From Sphaerolaimus hirsutus (taxonomy: Eukaryota > Nematoda > Chromadorea > Monhysterida > Sphaerolaimidae), in assembly GCA_964036195.1 (NCBI GenBank), contig OZ038460.1:9179504-9243503 (forward strand): DNA of 64,000 nt. Direction: 5' to 3'. Below, piece after piece: positions 10,472 through 21,478 of this stretch. The position numbers and the translations under genes were made by a program. Position 1 is the first letter of the stretch. Each line of letters opens with the position of its first letter. The notes beneath the pieces are model-generated. The model saw only the letters and a program-made list of their open reading frames with translations. It did not search any database and was not told the origin of the DNA.

Positions 10472-10680
10472 GAATATTATTACTGCGTTTGCGCGGTAGT
10501 TTTATACCGCCCGGGGTTCACTGCACTTACTTTTTAATCCATGGGATTAATTGCGCAGTCATGCGCATGTAAATGCAGTGCTCCCTACGGGATTATTCCT
10601 ACGTTCTTATTTAGTATGTGAGCTGTTTGCTCATAAAATTATTTGTGTTTCACAACAAAGTTGCTCACACAAATTGACAT
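10472..10680 (+). repeat. right inverted terminal repeat and terminus of the DIRS element
   Basis: 10472-10637 mirrors the left repeat. The last roughly 43 bp (to 10680) are unique to the right end and are matched, in complement, only by the internal complementary region. Confidence 0.94.
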
Positions 10681-10739
10681 TTTTCGACGTCTGCGTACGT
10701 TTCAGACGACAATTTTGTACTTGGTTTTCAAAAATTTTC

Positions 10740-10860
10740 TTGTGTAATAATAACCCCCCCCCCTCGAAATACCCCCCCCCCCTCGTTTAACCCCCCCCCT
10801 CTCGGGACCACTATGAAACAATCACCCCCCGGGGGGTATTTCGAGGAAATACGGTATGTA
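10740..10860. mobile_element. MITE remnant, TACCGTATTT-CTCGAA family
   Basis: C-rich stretches separated by CTCGAAATA run into GGGGGTATTTCGAGGAAATACGGTA, the terminal motif of a MITE family that recurs at 21.7, 28.1, 32.6 and 37.5 kb. Only the right terminus is clear here. Confidence 0.6.
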
Positions 10861-11403
10861 AATTTTGAATTGGGATTGGGATCGGAACCTTTGAATCTCT
10901 GAAATTATCGGGATTCGGAATCGGGATCCTGTTTGGACTAGGGTGTCAACTTTACGTTTCCCCTTTTCCGTTTTCTGGAGGAAAATTTTAACCCTTTCCG
11001 TTTTCCGGCCGTTGAAAATTTTTACCCTTTCCGTTTTCCGTTTTCCGGCAGCTGAAATCATTTTACCCTTTCCGTTTTCCGTTTTCCGGAAGCTAAAATT
11101 TTTACACTTTCCATGACCGTTTTTTCGGACCATTTTTCCGTTTTCCGTCTAGATCCATTTCCATTTTTCCGGACCATTTTTCCGTTTTCCAGCTAGATCC
11201 ATTTCCATTTTTCTGGACCATTTTTCCGTTTTCTGGCTAGATTTTCAGTTTTCTGACATCTTCCCATTATTTCTCTGCTCTGTATTTTATTTTTTTCCAC
11301 TGGTATTTTTAAGTCCCACTTTCTTTGTAGCAATTTGAAGGCTGAAACAGCTGAGAAGTTGATTATGTTGCATCAACTGTTGCCTCAAATTGATTATTGT
11401 TAC

Positions 11404-11560
11404 TAGGGTTCAAACGGGACCGCGGTCCCGGTACATGGTTCGGCAAAAAGTCGGGACTGGGGTGGTCCCGGTCCCGACAAGCCAGTCCCGGTCCCGGTCC
11501 AACCCCCCAGTTCCGGTCCCCGTCCCGGTCCCGGCATTTTATAGCGGTCCCGACAAGGCA
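11404..11560. repeat. GGTCCCG-rich fragment, AGGGTTCAAACGGGACC family
   Basis: It begins TAGGGTTCAAACGGGACCGC and continues as a low-complexity array of GGTCCCGGTCCCG. It matches the start of the copy at 12465-13153, but its right terminus is missing. Confidence 0.6.
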
Positions 11561-11946
11561 TGAAAAAAAACGTATTTTTCAATGACCTGGGTTTAAAGAA
11601 TTATGTTTTTTTTTATTACATAAAATGTTTTTTTTCAAAGGCTCCCAAACATAGTTACAATGTGGTCACCATATACACGTAAATAAGTCAGACAAATAGC
11701 AGTATCTTATGATGTCATAAATTTATATAGCAATATAATGGCTGTGGAGCCTTGTTGTAGTATTATAATTGCTGATTTCTGCCAAAAAAATTATTTACAA
11801 TGTTGTTGCAAGTGTCTTGTCGAACTTGTTACATAAATACATCGCTTTTCATCAAATATTCACGACTTCAAGTGAAGATGGGTATGGAAAAGTGCTTGAA
11901 TGATGTTATAAGAAAAGGCTCATACATTGAGAGTGTTCCTTCACAC

Positions 11947-12402
11947 CAGGGACGTAGCCAGGATTTTTGAGCGGGGGGGGCGGATTGTATACGGAGCCCG
12001 GCGAACGGGGGGGGGGGCGGCGCCCCCCCCCCCTAAAATTTTACCCCTGTTGTAGGGGAATGGCGCCGTGGCGCTGGCGCCATTCGTAGGCGCCACGCCA
12101 TGGCGCCACTGGCGTTGGCATTGGAGCTAAAACAGCAGTATACGTCTTTATTTTACAGGCATATACAGCGACATGGACAGAAATTGGGTCCATTTTCACT
12201 GGTTTTTAGGCCGCGGAGACTGGTCAGCAAAAAAGATATGTTGTGAAGGGTGAATGCGCGCTTGCGCGCAAAATTTTTTCAAACTGTCGACAAAATCGTC
12301 GTCTGAAAGTGCCATTGCTGGCACATTTTTTGGTCCGGCCCGGGAAGGGGGGGGGGGGGGGGCGGCCGCCCCCCCCGCCCCCCCCCCCTGGCTACGTCCT
12401 TG
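11947..12402. mobile_element. hAT-type MITE, CAGGGACGTAGCCAGG termini
   Basis: CAGGGACGTAGCCAGG at the left and CCTGGCTACGTCCTTG at the right are inverted. They are flanked by a perfect 8-bp duplication CTTCACAC (11939-11946 and 12403-12410). The interior has long G and C runs and GGCGCCATGGCGCC repeats. It interrupts an older copy of the TAGGGATGG family (compare 30325-32073). Confidence 0.85.
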
Positions 12403-12464
12403 CTTCACACAGTGGAGGTGTGTGGAACAACATTGGCTGGATATTACGTACCAAAAGGATTCAA

Positions 12465-13153
12465 ACCAAAGTTGTTAAAATGTACGTACATTTACTCGAA
12501 AAATACGCGTACGCGAGTACGCGGTTAATACATTTACATATACTTTAAAAAAAAGTAATGTACTCTCTTTTACGAGTACATTTTAAAAGTACTCGCGTGC
12601 AGAGAAAATGTATTTTTGTTGCTAAAATCACACTTTTCTGTTGCTAAAAAACGAAAATTTTGATGAAATCATATAATATTTCTAAAAAAGACTAAATAAT
12701 CACTAAAAAGTGACATCTATTATGTCCTCCAGTGTAAAACTCACTCTCAAATGTAAAAAAGTAGTAGCTTTTAGGTTTTATGGGGGAAAAATACTTGCTT
12801 TTACATTTTCCTGGCAAAAGAAGTATTTTACTCACATTTACGCATGAGTACAAGTAAAAAAAGTATTTTACATTTTCTATACTTTTTGGTGAGTAAAAAA
12901 TAAATACTTACATTTACATATACATTTATAAAAAGTTCAGTAATTCTAACAACTCTGGTTCAAACGAGACCGCGGTCCCTGTACATGGTTCGGCAAATCC
13001 CAGTCCCGGTCCCGACCCTCCAGTCCCGGTCCCGACAATTGAAAAAAGCCAGTCCCGGTCCCGGTCCGACCCCCCAGTCCTGGACCTGGTCCCGGTCCCG
13101 ACATTATAAAATTTCTGGTCCCGGTCCGAAAAACTGGTCCCGTTTGAACCCTA
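12465..13153. mobile_element. MITE of the AGGGTTCAAACGGGACC family, interrupted
   Basis: The left end AGGATTCAAAC and right end GTCCCGTTTGAACCCT are inverted. The interior is GGTCCCGGTCCCGAC repeats. It is split by the hAT copy 12477-12957, whose target duplication falls inside the left terminus. Confidence 0.65.
12477..12957. mobile_element. hAT-type MITE, AGTTGTTAAAA termini
   Basis: The ends CAAAGTTGTTAAAA and CTAACAACTCTG are inverted, with ATTCAAAC and GTTCAAAC flanking (7 of 8 identical). The interior is rich in variants of GTAAAAGTGAGTA and TTTACTCG. Related copies lie at 18418, 34982, 41293 and 54853. Confidence 0.75.
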
Positions 13154-13821
13154 ATTGTTACACCATTTGATTTTGATGCAGTGATATTTTGTGGCACTAT
13201 GTGGCATTATATTGTCTCATATACTCTGAAGACTGCATGCCATGCATTTTTCAGAGGAAAATGCTCCATAATGATACCATCTCCATAAAACATCACTTGT
13301 ATCCAACCCAGCCCTGACATTTTGTTTGCATACATTGCAGTCTGCTGAACTCTTATACTGTTTACTGTTATGTTACATCACAGATCCATTTTGCTAGATA
13401 CAGAGTATTGTTGTTGCGTTGATCCTTTTGTATTGATTTTTGCTGGTTATGCTCAGTACAAACAAGTAAAGGTACACTGGTACAATCAAAACTTCAAAAC
13501 TACCACAGCTACCACAATTATAGCTAAACAGGCGAACCTGCATGCAGATGTTTCATGTTAATTTTTCCATTTCTAGAAACATTTTGTTAACTTTTTCCGT
13601 TCCCGTGCAAATTTCGCTTTCCGTTTTCCGTTTTTGCGCATTTCTTTTTTCCATTTTCCGGCATTTCATTTTTCCATTTTCTGGCTGATAAATTGTTTTA
13701 CCCTTTTCGTTTTCCGGCAGATGAAAATTTTTACCCTTTCCGTTTTCTGTTTTCCGGCCGATAATGTTTTTTACCCTTTCCGTTTTCCGTAAAAATTTTT
13801 TTATGACACCCTAGTTTGGAC

Positions 13822-15035
13822 CCTAATGATGTATTTACATTCACGAGGTAATAGCTTTTTCAATTTAGCTTTGTACAGTTGGCAGTGTTCATAGAATAGA
13901 ACAAATAGCCCGCTGTATTTACGCATTATTTTTAATCTACTAGCAACCACTCGCTGCGCCCACGTCAGTATTTAGGTACTTTTAAAACACGATTTCCTCT
14001 TGTTTTCCACGTTGGAAAGGGGTTAGCACGGGGGTTGGATAGGTTTAATTTACGAGGTGCGATATATTGGTGAAGTGTGTTTGTTCGTTGTTTGCGGTGG
14101 TTTGTTATTTTAAATCACTATCAACGAGATGGGTATGGACTCTGTACAAAATCTCGTGCTAAAAGGAATTGTTCGAATATATTCATCTTCTGAACATTGA
14201 TTTTATATTTTCGCGGGGGGGGGGGTGTTCAGGGGAAAGTTGCCAAAAAAATTGTGCCAGGGGTAGATAGATAGCTGGGCGGTTTGGGGTGGGGTCACCC
14301 GCCCCCCCCCTCTCTTACCCCTGTCTATAATGGGTTTACATGCGGAATAGGCTTGACCCTATAAGGATGCCCAGTGATTTTCATACTTCTTATAGATTCT
14401 CACCTTCAAAATCATCAAGTCATGTCATGTGTTTTATTGCCTATTTTCAGCAGGCCGGGTACAATTGAATGTGTTCCGGGTCAACATGCAGGATGGGTTT
14501 ACATGCAGAACAGTGCAGTGCCATCAACTTGCTGTAATTTCGTGCTAAGCTACTGAAAAAATTCGAAAGTTGTTTATATTTTTAGATCATTCCATCGCCA
14601 ATTCCTCACCATGTAAAATTTCGTGCCAAATGCCCGGTGAAATTTTACTGTGATTTTTTACCTGGCACTTGACTGGCATTCCTCTTAAATACTGGTTATT
14701 GCGTTTTCCAGAGTGTATGATTGACACCTTTTGTTCATTTATCATAATATGTAAGTACATGGGTTGATGTTGATGACCAATTGAACGGTCGTTGGACGCA
14801 TAACAGTTTAATTTTGCACACCAAAACTGTCCAGAGAAAACTTTAACAAAATTTTGAAACAGAATCATTACCTCAATCGACATTCGAGAAGGCTGTCATT
14901 TTAAAAATGATTTGCAAAGCGCACAAGCTAGCGTCTAAAAATCGTAAAAATAACGTGAAAAAACTATTTAGCATGTAAATATTATAGTAATTGTAAAAAT
15001 ACTAAATGAATTATTGCCATCACTTTCAAATTAAA
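13822..15035. other. intergenic stretch without recognised features
   Basis: AT-rich DNA with a G run at 14214-14224. Short open frames here have no family features, splice context or repeats that I recognise. Confidence 0.5.
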
Positions 15036-15873
15036 TCAGACCAAAATCTTCGCCAAAACAACCGGAAACAGTGCCGTCACAACTGTGGCTATTTGCAGCC
15101 TTGGAGCCGAATTGCAGTAGTATTCGTCGCGGCAATAACAGGTCGTGATTTCCTTGTGCGTCGGTACGGCGCCCCTGTGTTATTTGTGTGAAAAGTGCAG
15201 AGGCTTTGTAGATTTGGACCCCCATCGGGGGCTGGGCTATGCAGTAAATCACTCCTAAGGGGCATGGTTCTCATCGGGTAGACCCACACCCTGCAAAATG
15301 CCATGCAAAGTGTCAAAAGTCGTGTAAAATGCCCTGCAATATGACAACTGTCTGTTTGCCATTTTCCAGGGCATTTTACATGACTTTTTGACACTTTGCA
15401 TGACATTTTACATTTTACAAGGTCTGGGATTGACACCCGGGGGTAGTAGCCGAAAATTTTGCCTCGGGATGGATGGCTGGAGTGTTTGGAGGAGGCAACC
15501 CCCATATTACACCACTGTTTCTGTGGTTGCTCCAGGGTGGAATGGCTTGATATTTCGCGTGATCACTGTGATTTCAGTTGGTTTCGTATTGACTTTGACA
15601 GTCAATAACAGAGGGCGTGGCTTTCCTCCAGATAAATTGCGTTTTAACCCTTTAAACTCTTCACCGACTTCATGGCTCTGCTAGGATCATACTCGGTCAT
15701 CCAGTAGGTCCTGCAAGTGTCGGCGCCGAAGGGGTTGAAGTCGGTGCACGACTTGCTGATGAACTCTCTGTCGTCGTTGGTGGTGGTCAGCTGGTAGCCA
15801 CAGTAGTAGCCCGTGCAGCGGCCCTCCTCGCAGCTGTCCGAGTCGTCCTCCGTGCACTCGTAGCAGGTCACTT
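15036..15873 (-). CDS. Ly6/uPAR-domain protein with GPI-anchor-type tail, first exon not found
   Basis: Two exons on the minus strand, 15873-15669 and 15174-15036, join in phase (donor GTCGGT, acceptor ACACAG) and end at TGA 15036. Together they encode a three-finger (Ly6/uPAR) domain. It starts VTCYECTED, has further Cys at GRC, YYC, KSC and DTC, and ends in the family signature CYCRDEYYCN. After CN a hydrophobic stretch (IATVVTALFPVVLAKILV) runs to the stop, as expected for a GPI-anchor signal, so a cell-surface protein is likely. Exon 15873 starts after a C-rich acceptor and needs one base from an upstream exon that should carry the signal peptide. I could not find that exon; a MITE occupies part of the interval. 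Partner unknown. Confidence 0.8.
15276..15438. mobile_element. MITE of the GTGCCAATCCCAGACC family
   Basis: An inverted-repeat element built from TGCAAAATGCC and TTTGACACTTTGCATGAC, with termini GGGTAGACCCACACCCTG and GGTCTGGGATTGACACCC. It lies within the intron of the GPI-type Ly6 gene. The same family forms receptor intron 4 at 62615-62799. Confidence 0.75.
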
Positions 15874-15997
15874 CTGCGGGGGGGGGGGGGGTAGATTGAA
15901 CTATTGATCTATTGAGTCCTTTTATTCTAATTCTGTCGTTTGTTTTATTTTATTATCGAAGAAATGTATTTTTGGTGTACTCAGTGCATCATTATTG

Positions 15998-16208
15998 GTG
16001 GCCCGCGCACTAGTTGACACATGTGTATATACTAAGACTATGTCAACCAAGGTTTCTGCTTCACGTACCGCAGAGCGATCTTCGAAGGCACTTGCCGTGA
16101 CATTTTTTATTTTTCAACACTGCCTCATGTGCATTTGGAGCCGTGAAGCCGAAATCACAGTTGGCACAGACCAGCTCACACACGTGTGCCAACTAGTGTG
16201 TGTGCCGC
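15998..16208. mobile_element. MITE of the GGCGGCCCRCACACTAGTTGACAC family
   Basis: Long inverted arms (ACTAGTTGACACATGTGT, then TCGGCTTCACGT, against the reverse on the right) are flanked by CATTATTG on both sides (15990-15997 and 16209-16216), an 8-bp target duplication. Copies also lie at 28885, 33488 and 63323. Confidence 0.8.
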
Positions 16209-16305
16209 CATTATTGTCATTCATGCAAAATCTCTCTGACATTCCAAGTTTGATCGACGCCCCTTTGATTGTCTGGGTCTGTAGCATGTTTTGAATAACC
16301 CCTCA

Positions 16306-18006
16306 CTAACGGGTGGTCTCTGTAACATCTGTGCACCCGGATACGATGTTATTTACATCCACAAGGTTACACTTGTCAGTTTCACAGGTCTTGTAATACT
16401 GCTTGACATTGACCGCCTTGTTGTCTTTGTTGTACATTTTCTGCGTGCTTTTCTGACATTTGCCGCTCATTTTTTGTATGATGGACTTCCAGTTTGGGTC
16501 AGATTGTGTCAGCTGGTCCCAACAGCCGCGCACCGAGTAGTATGTGCTCGCTGCGTGGAAATTTCAATTTTTTTCAAGTTTTATTCTAGACTGAGGGTTG
16601 AAAAAATGAAAAAGGACTGCTTTGGATAAATGTATACATAGAATGTAATTTGGTAGAGGTATATTTTTCATTTTTTTGTTGTAAATCTCGCGAGTCTCGT
16701 GTCTTTGGTCTTTAAGCACCGAATTAATTTTTATTTGGTCTTTTAACACCGAAGGCCGCTTGTTCCTACAAGAGCCCTACACATAAAGACTACCCAATAG
16801 TTGGCTGCCGAAATTTCAAAAAAAAATCGAATACTTGTACATCAGCTTTGAGGTTAACCGGAATTGGAGTGATCGTCACTACAGCTGGCGGAGATACAGG
16901 GGTCTCGAATGAGGGGTCCGAAAAAGCCTATATATTGAACCCCCGCGGACCCCCCCCCCCAAACCCCCCCTCAACCCCCCAGTAAATTTTTCAGCTATCT
17001 ATCCCCCCGGAGGAGCGATTTGCTATCTATCCAACCACCCAGAGGGTCGAAATTCAAGGTACCCCTGCGGATATAAAAAAATGACGCATTCCGGTAAACT
17101 CAATTTTATATAGTCGATATGAGTTGTAAATTTTCTGAACTTAACATATTTTTCGGAGTTATTATCGAGGCATTTTTGGTGCCACTTAAAATGCTAGCGC
17201 CAGAAAGCAGTGCCCCTACATTTACTTACCGTAAATCCTCGAATAAGTCCCCCTCGAATAATTCCCCTCAGGGTATAGTAGCCAAAAAATTTGCCTCCGG
17301 ATAACTGAATTTGTTTCCCTCAGCCCCCTATTGGAGACCCCTCCCCCTATTCCGGTAAACTCAAGTGTCCCCTAACTTAATTCATCAGTTTGCGATATTT
17401 CCGCGGTAAACTGGTGTGTATGGACTCATTATGGTAAACTGAATTGAATACAAGCATATTTATCAGTTTTGGAAGTTCCGGTTGTCAATCAGTTGCAGGG
17501 GCGCTCGGTGGCGCCTGAGTAATTTTCATAATTACAAGCGCCAAAGGTACTATGGTGCTTTTCGCTTTGCCGTTGGCGCCGTGGCCCAACGCCATGGCGC
17601 GCCTTTACATCACTAATGGCGCCGAGATGCATTCAAAGACATTGATTCTCTATTGTTGGCATCCAAGTATCTAGTTTTGACTCACGGGAATCTGGATCCT
17701 CTGTGACGAACGTGACGCACAAGCTTGAGCAGGTGACCAGCGCCGATTCTGGCACCGTGCCAGGCGTGTTGCAAGTGACCCCCGTCCCTTGGTCCGGCTG
17801 AAAGGGGCACATAATAAAAGGTGGGGGTTATCTTTGGCGAGTAAAAAGCGAGTTAAATCTACCTTTTTTGGGAAGCCGGTGATCTGCCACTCGTACTGCA
17901 GTTGGGGGGTGTAGCACGAGACGCACTGGAAGTTTCCTTGTGCTGCGCTTGTCTTCCCGATGAAAATGGCTGAGCTGATCGCGATTATTTTGATGATTGC
18001 GGACAT
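16306..18006 (-). CDS. secreted Ly6/uPAR-domain protein
   Basis: Three exons on the minus strand, 18006-17863, 17797-17686 and 16550-16306, join with GT-AG junctions (phases 0 and 1) to 167 codons including TAG. Residues 1-22 are a signal peptide (MSAIIKIIAISSAIFIGKTS). The three-finger domain follows: FQCVSCY, VTCN, LVTCSSLCVTF, VRGCW, GKCQ and the terminal KTCETDKCN signature. A further 20 polar residues with one extra Cys end the chain. There is no hydrophobic tail, so unlike its neighbour it should be secreted rather than GPI-anchored. Ly6 proteins commonly bind receptors or act as soluble modulators; the target here is unknown. It lies in tandem with the GPI-type gene, which suggests local duplication. 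Confidence 0.88.
16900..17345. repeat. intronic C-rich repeat remnants
   Basis: This part of the large Ly6 intron holds C-runs near 16950 and, at 17229, ACCGTAAATCCTCGAATAAG followed by C-rich blocks. These are one end of the TACCGTATTT-CTCGAA family. GGCGCC-rich sequence follows at 17500-17600. Confidence 0.5.
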
Positions 18007-18417
18007 TTTGGTTTGTTTGGAGTATATTTCGATGCTAGCGGTTATCTTGGTGTCTGAAAATGATCGCAATTCAAGCTTTTTGTGAAGTCAACGATGCATT
18101 TGGGCGGTGAACATGATTGTAGAGTGTGGAAAATATTGAAGATTACAAGGATTGATCTCATAAAACTCAACAAAAAATTGATCACAATGCAGATCACGTC
18201 GTCAAAAGTGGAAGTGGACAATACTAGAACTAGAAGTTTGGTGTCAAAATAGTCAAGTGATTTCCGACAATTCGGCGCGCCGCTCTTTTTGACATGAGGT
18301 GTCACTGTAATCGCACCAGTTGAGTTACTAAGCAAATAGATGCGGAGCCTTACTCATGTCATGTGCGGCTTTGTATTTATCATCGCTGTCAACTTTCCAT
18401 TCTGCGGATGCTGGAGG

Positions 18418-18978
18418 CTGAGATGTTAAAAGTGCTGAACTTTTTCAAAGCAAACGTAAAGTACTTTTATTTTACTCCCCGTTGAGTACAGAAAACGTAA
18501 AGCAAATTTTTTTAGTTATACACAGATTAAAAGGTGAGTAAAGAACTTGTTTCAGGCGAACACGTAAAAGTGAGTATTTTTCACACAGAACCGTTAAAGT
18601 GAGTAATTTTTCTAATTTTCACTCTGTAAAATGTAAACGTGATTTTTCTGCTCACAGAAAAGGTAAGTGAGTGTTTAAAAAAATATATTTTTTCTCTGGA
18701 ATACATCAAAGATGCGTTTCCTTCACCTGATATGTTTTTTGGGAGGAAATGTCAGTGAATTTCTACGTGCTCATTGATTTTTCGTTAGTTGTTATATGCC
18801 CAATAAAGTAGGTTTTCTGTATATGCGTACTTTATAAAGTATGCCTAATGGTGAGTACTAGTAATTTTCATCCGAGGAAACGTAAACGTATTTTTCGGGT
18901 ACGCGAGTTCATCAGAGGAAACGCAGTACGCAGTATACGTATTTCTCGAGTAAACGTACATAAGTTTTAACAACTATG
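18418..18978. mobile_element. hAT-type MITE, AGTTGTTAAAA family
   Basis: It lies between perfect 8-bp duplications GCTGGAGG (18410-18417 and 18979-18986). The ends are CTGAGATGTTAAAAGTGC and TTTTAACAACTATG. The interior carries many GTAAAAGTGAGTA variants. It sits about 400 bp upstream of the secreted Ly6 start codon. Confidence 0.85.
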
Positions 18979-18986
18979 GCTGGAGG

Positions 18987-19721
18987 TATGATGCGAGGTG
19001 TTTGTGCGGAGGTGGGGCTTGCGGTGTACCCACATTTTATGTACTCAGTCCAGGAATCTCGGTGCTTCATGCTGTGCTTTTTCACACCTTTATTTTCCAC
19101 TTTTGTGTTTGCACAAGTTTTTCCCTTGCGCCAACATTGACACAATGATGCCAAGGTTACAGTTTTGTGGTGTGAAAATGTGATACGTCTGGCCGTCGGG
19201 CTTCAAGGTGTCATGATGCCGAGATAGGGTGATCATGACTTTTTTGATTTGAAGTAGGTGGGAATGTACATACTGAATTATTGAAATATACATACCTACT
19301 TTCGTTATCATTATCATTCATTTGGGATTAAAACCAACGTTTTTTAATAAAACAGTAAAAAAAAACAATTCGGTTGTTATAAAACAAATATGGAGTCAAC
19401 TAAACTAATCCATACCATATCATTACAATCACGTTCGATTTACAATATTTATTCCCTTCTCTGTGCATATCGTCTACTACTGTTGCTTCAATATAACATT
19501 ACCACATCAAGCTTCTGTTTATTTCATTCTGTTTGCACACCTGCACAATTATAAATACCATCCAAAGTCATCCACTTCGGGCATTTATGTAAAGCCAGAT
19601 TGGTAAATATAATATCTTTCTCTGCATGGCTCTATATGTGCATTTTAGGTGAATCAGCGCATCATTTCAACAAATGCACTGTGACTCAATCGTTTTTATC
19701 ATTTGATCTCATGCCTTGAAA
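18987..19721. other. intergenic stretch upstream of the galaxin-like gene
   Basis: AT-rich sequence separating the divergent Ly6 and galaxin-like genes. It must hold both promoters, but I see no clear core promoter motif, repeat or coding signal. Confidence 0.5.
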
Positions 19722-21388
19722 ATGATGACCAAAATTTGCGGCACTACCGCATTTGTTTTGGTACGTGACTCATTTTTATTTGTCTCGCCTGTTTAATAGC
19801 TTTATTTAAACCCCCCCCCCAAGAGCACAAATAACTTTATGTGACACTGTTTGTGAATCACCTCACTTCAGGTACTCTTGCAGTCACACTTTGTATTGAG
19901 TCAACCTGCTTCGTCAACTCGTGAAACCACTGAGGAATCCATCACTGAAACGGCAACTGGGGGTACAACTGAAAAAACTTCCAAGGGAACTGGTATCTGG
20001 ACCTAAATTGCATTGTCAATTTTTTGATAAGTATGAGCGTGTACAATGTACTAAATCTAGGCAAAACTGACGCGGGGACAAGCGCCGGTAGTACAGGTGA
20101 GCCAATTACTACCGAGGCAGCTGGTACAGATGTCACAACTGAGGAACCTGGTGATGGTGACACCACTGCCACTGACACAGCTGGCGTAACAACAGAGTCT
20201 GGTGGCACTGACACAGTGACCAATACCACTCAAGCAACAAATGAGACTAGTGCGGGAACGAGTGCCACCACGAATGTTCCTACTACAAGTGAAGGCCCAC
20301 TGGTGATTTTGCCGGAGGAAGTTGGTCAGTTACTGTGGTGGTTTACAGTAGAAAATTGTGTAGCCTTGATCAATATTTATTTGATCTTGGTACAAATTCT
20401 GAAGTAGGGCATAATTGGGGAGGCTAGTGTGTCAAACTGCACTCTACATGGCTGGCTTTTTAGCATTCCCTGGCACTGAAATTCCTCTTTTTATTTAGAA
20501 TATTCCTTGGACAATTATAGTTTTGTAATGAAATCTTCAAGTGACATCTCAGTACAAAAAAATACAAAGTAAAATTTTTCAGTGCTGCAAGCATGCTGTG
20601 ACAAACACTGTACAAATTACACCAGTCCACTTGAATTGTTTGGGCTAAAATGCTGTGGCCAGCATCCATTCAACTTATTCAATGAAATTTGTTGTAATGG
20701 CAGTGTGCACTCAAGGCAAAGAGCCAACTATTATTATGAGGAATGCTGTGGAAATGAGCCCTTGGCATATGATCAGAGCTGTTGTCAAGGCAGAGTTTTT
20801 GATGTAGCTGGTCAGATGTGCTGTGGCCCCCAGCCATACAATATGTATGATGAAGGTCAATTGTGCTGCAATGACAAACTTCACAGACTGAGGCCTGGTA
20901 AGTAAGATGGAGGTGGAGGGTACACAAATTTGGAGAATGCTAAATTTGTCAATGCAGGTGACAATGCTGCATGTTGCGGTGAGGAGCAATATGATGGTGG
21001 TGTAAAGGAATTTTGCTGTGGAGACAAGGTTTATCAGAGAAACCTTTTTGATTCATGCTGCTTGAAGGAGACAGTGGATATAAAAACTGGGATAACCATT
21101 GTTTCTGGGGAAGGCATGCTAACTATATTTTTCTGTGCTGATTCACACTGCAATATTTGAACTGTTCAGAGCCCATTTGTGTTTTCAGGTTTTAAATCTG
21201 CTGATGCATTCTGCTGCAATGGTGTTCAGAAATTCAACTCTAAAGAAAAATTTGATCTCTGCTGTTACATTTTCAATGACAAAACAGGGAAATGGGATAT
21301 GGAACCTTATAACTCAAAGACACAGTGTTGTGATTACAGTGGCATCAAAGATAAAGACAAGGATGGAAAATGTCCATCTAAATCCTAA
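19722..21388 (+). CDS. galaxin-like secreted protein with Thr/Ser-rich leader
   Basis: Exons 19722-19760, 19872-19992, 20061-20324, 20583-20897, 20958-about 21100 and 21189-21388 join in frame, with Gly or Val codons split in phase 1. Exons 1-2 give a signal peptide (MMTKICGTTAFVLVLLQSHF). Exons 2-3 are a mucin-like stretch of Thr, Ser, Gly and Glu. From exon 4 on the protein is a run of di-cysteine repeats (CCDKHC, KCCGQHPFN, ICCNGSV, ECCGNEPLAY, SCCQGRV, MCCGPQPYN, LCCNDKL and more), the hallmark of galaxins, extracellular matrix proteins first known from coral skeleton and also found in lophotrochozoans. The donor of exon 5 is uncertain: the expected split Gly after DIKT meets GGATAA, not GT. 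A canonical GT about 40 nt further on also keeps the frame. Function here (matrix, barrier or antimicrobial) is open. Confidence 0.85.
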
Positions 21389-21478
21389 AATAATAAGAAG
21401 TTTTTTTGCATTCTATTTATATGCATTCCTGAGATTAAATTACAGTCACCAGAGTATTTCTTGAATGTCCATTGTCTA

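Larger units (their letters stand above)
4637..10680 (+). mobile_element. DIRS-type tyrosine-recombinase retrotransposon, structurally complete
   Basis: The 6.04-kb element is bounded by inverted terminal repeats (4637-4804 and 10472-10637, the right one extended to 10680). It carries gag, reverse transcriptase plus RNase H, and a tyrosine recombinase, followed by an internal complementary region (9628-9733). That region is the reverse complement of the left end joined to the right end. Both termini carry the trinucleotide CAT (4637-4639 and 10678-10680), and no flanking target duplication is visible. This is the DIRS arrangement: a circular cDNA intermediate is thought to be integrated by the recombinase rather than by a DDE integrase. 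RT and recombinase frames are intact, so the copy may be recently active. Confidence 0.96.
10939..13813. mobile_element. hAT-type element, outer layer of a nested cluster
   Basis: The termini TAGGGTGTCA and TGACACCCTA are flanked by a perfect 8-bp target duplication GTTTGGAC (10931-10938 and 13814-13821). The outer arms consist of repeated CCCTTTCCGTTTTCCG motifs (10960-11250 and 13590-13800). No transposase is recognisable. The middle holds younger insertions at 11947, about 12465 and 12477. Confidence 0.85.

Noticed and set aside
12196..12548. Pro/Gly-rich open frames on both strands
   Set aside because: They are translations of G and C runs inside a hAT-type MITE.
15036..18006. The two Ly6 loci as one gene
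   Set aside because: The secreted gene ends at its own stop at 16306, and its exon phases do not give a sensible join to the 15873 exon.
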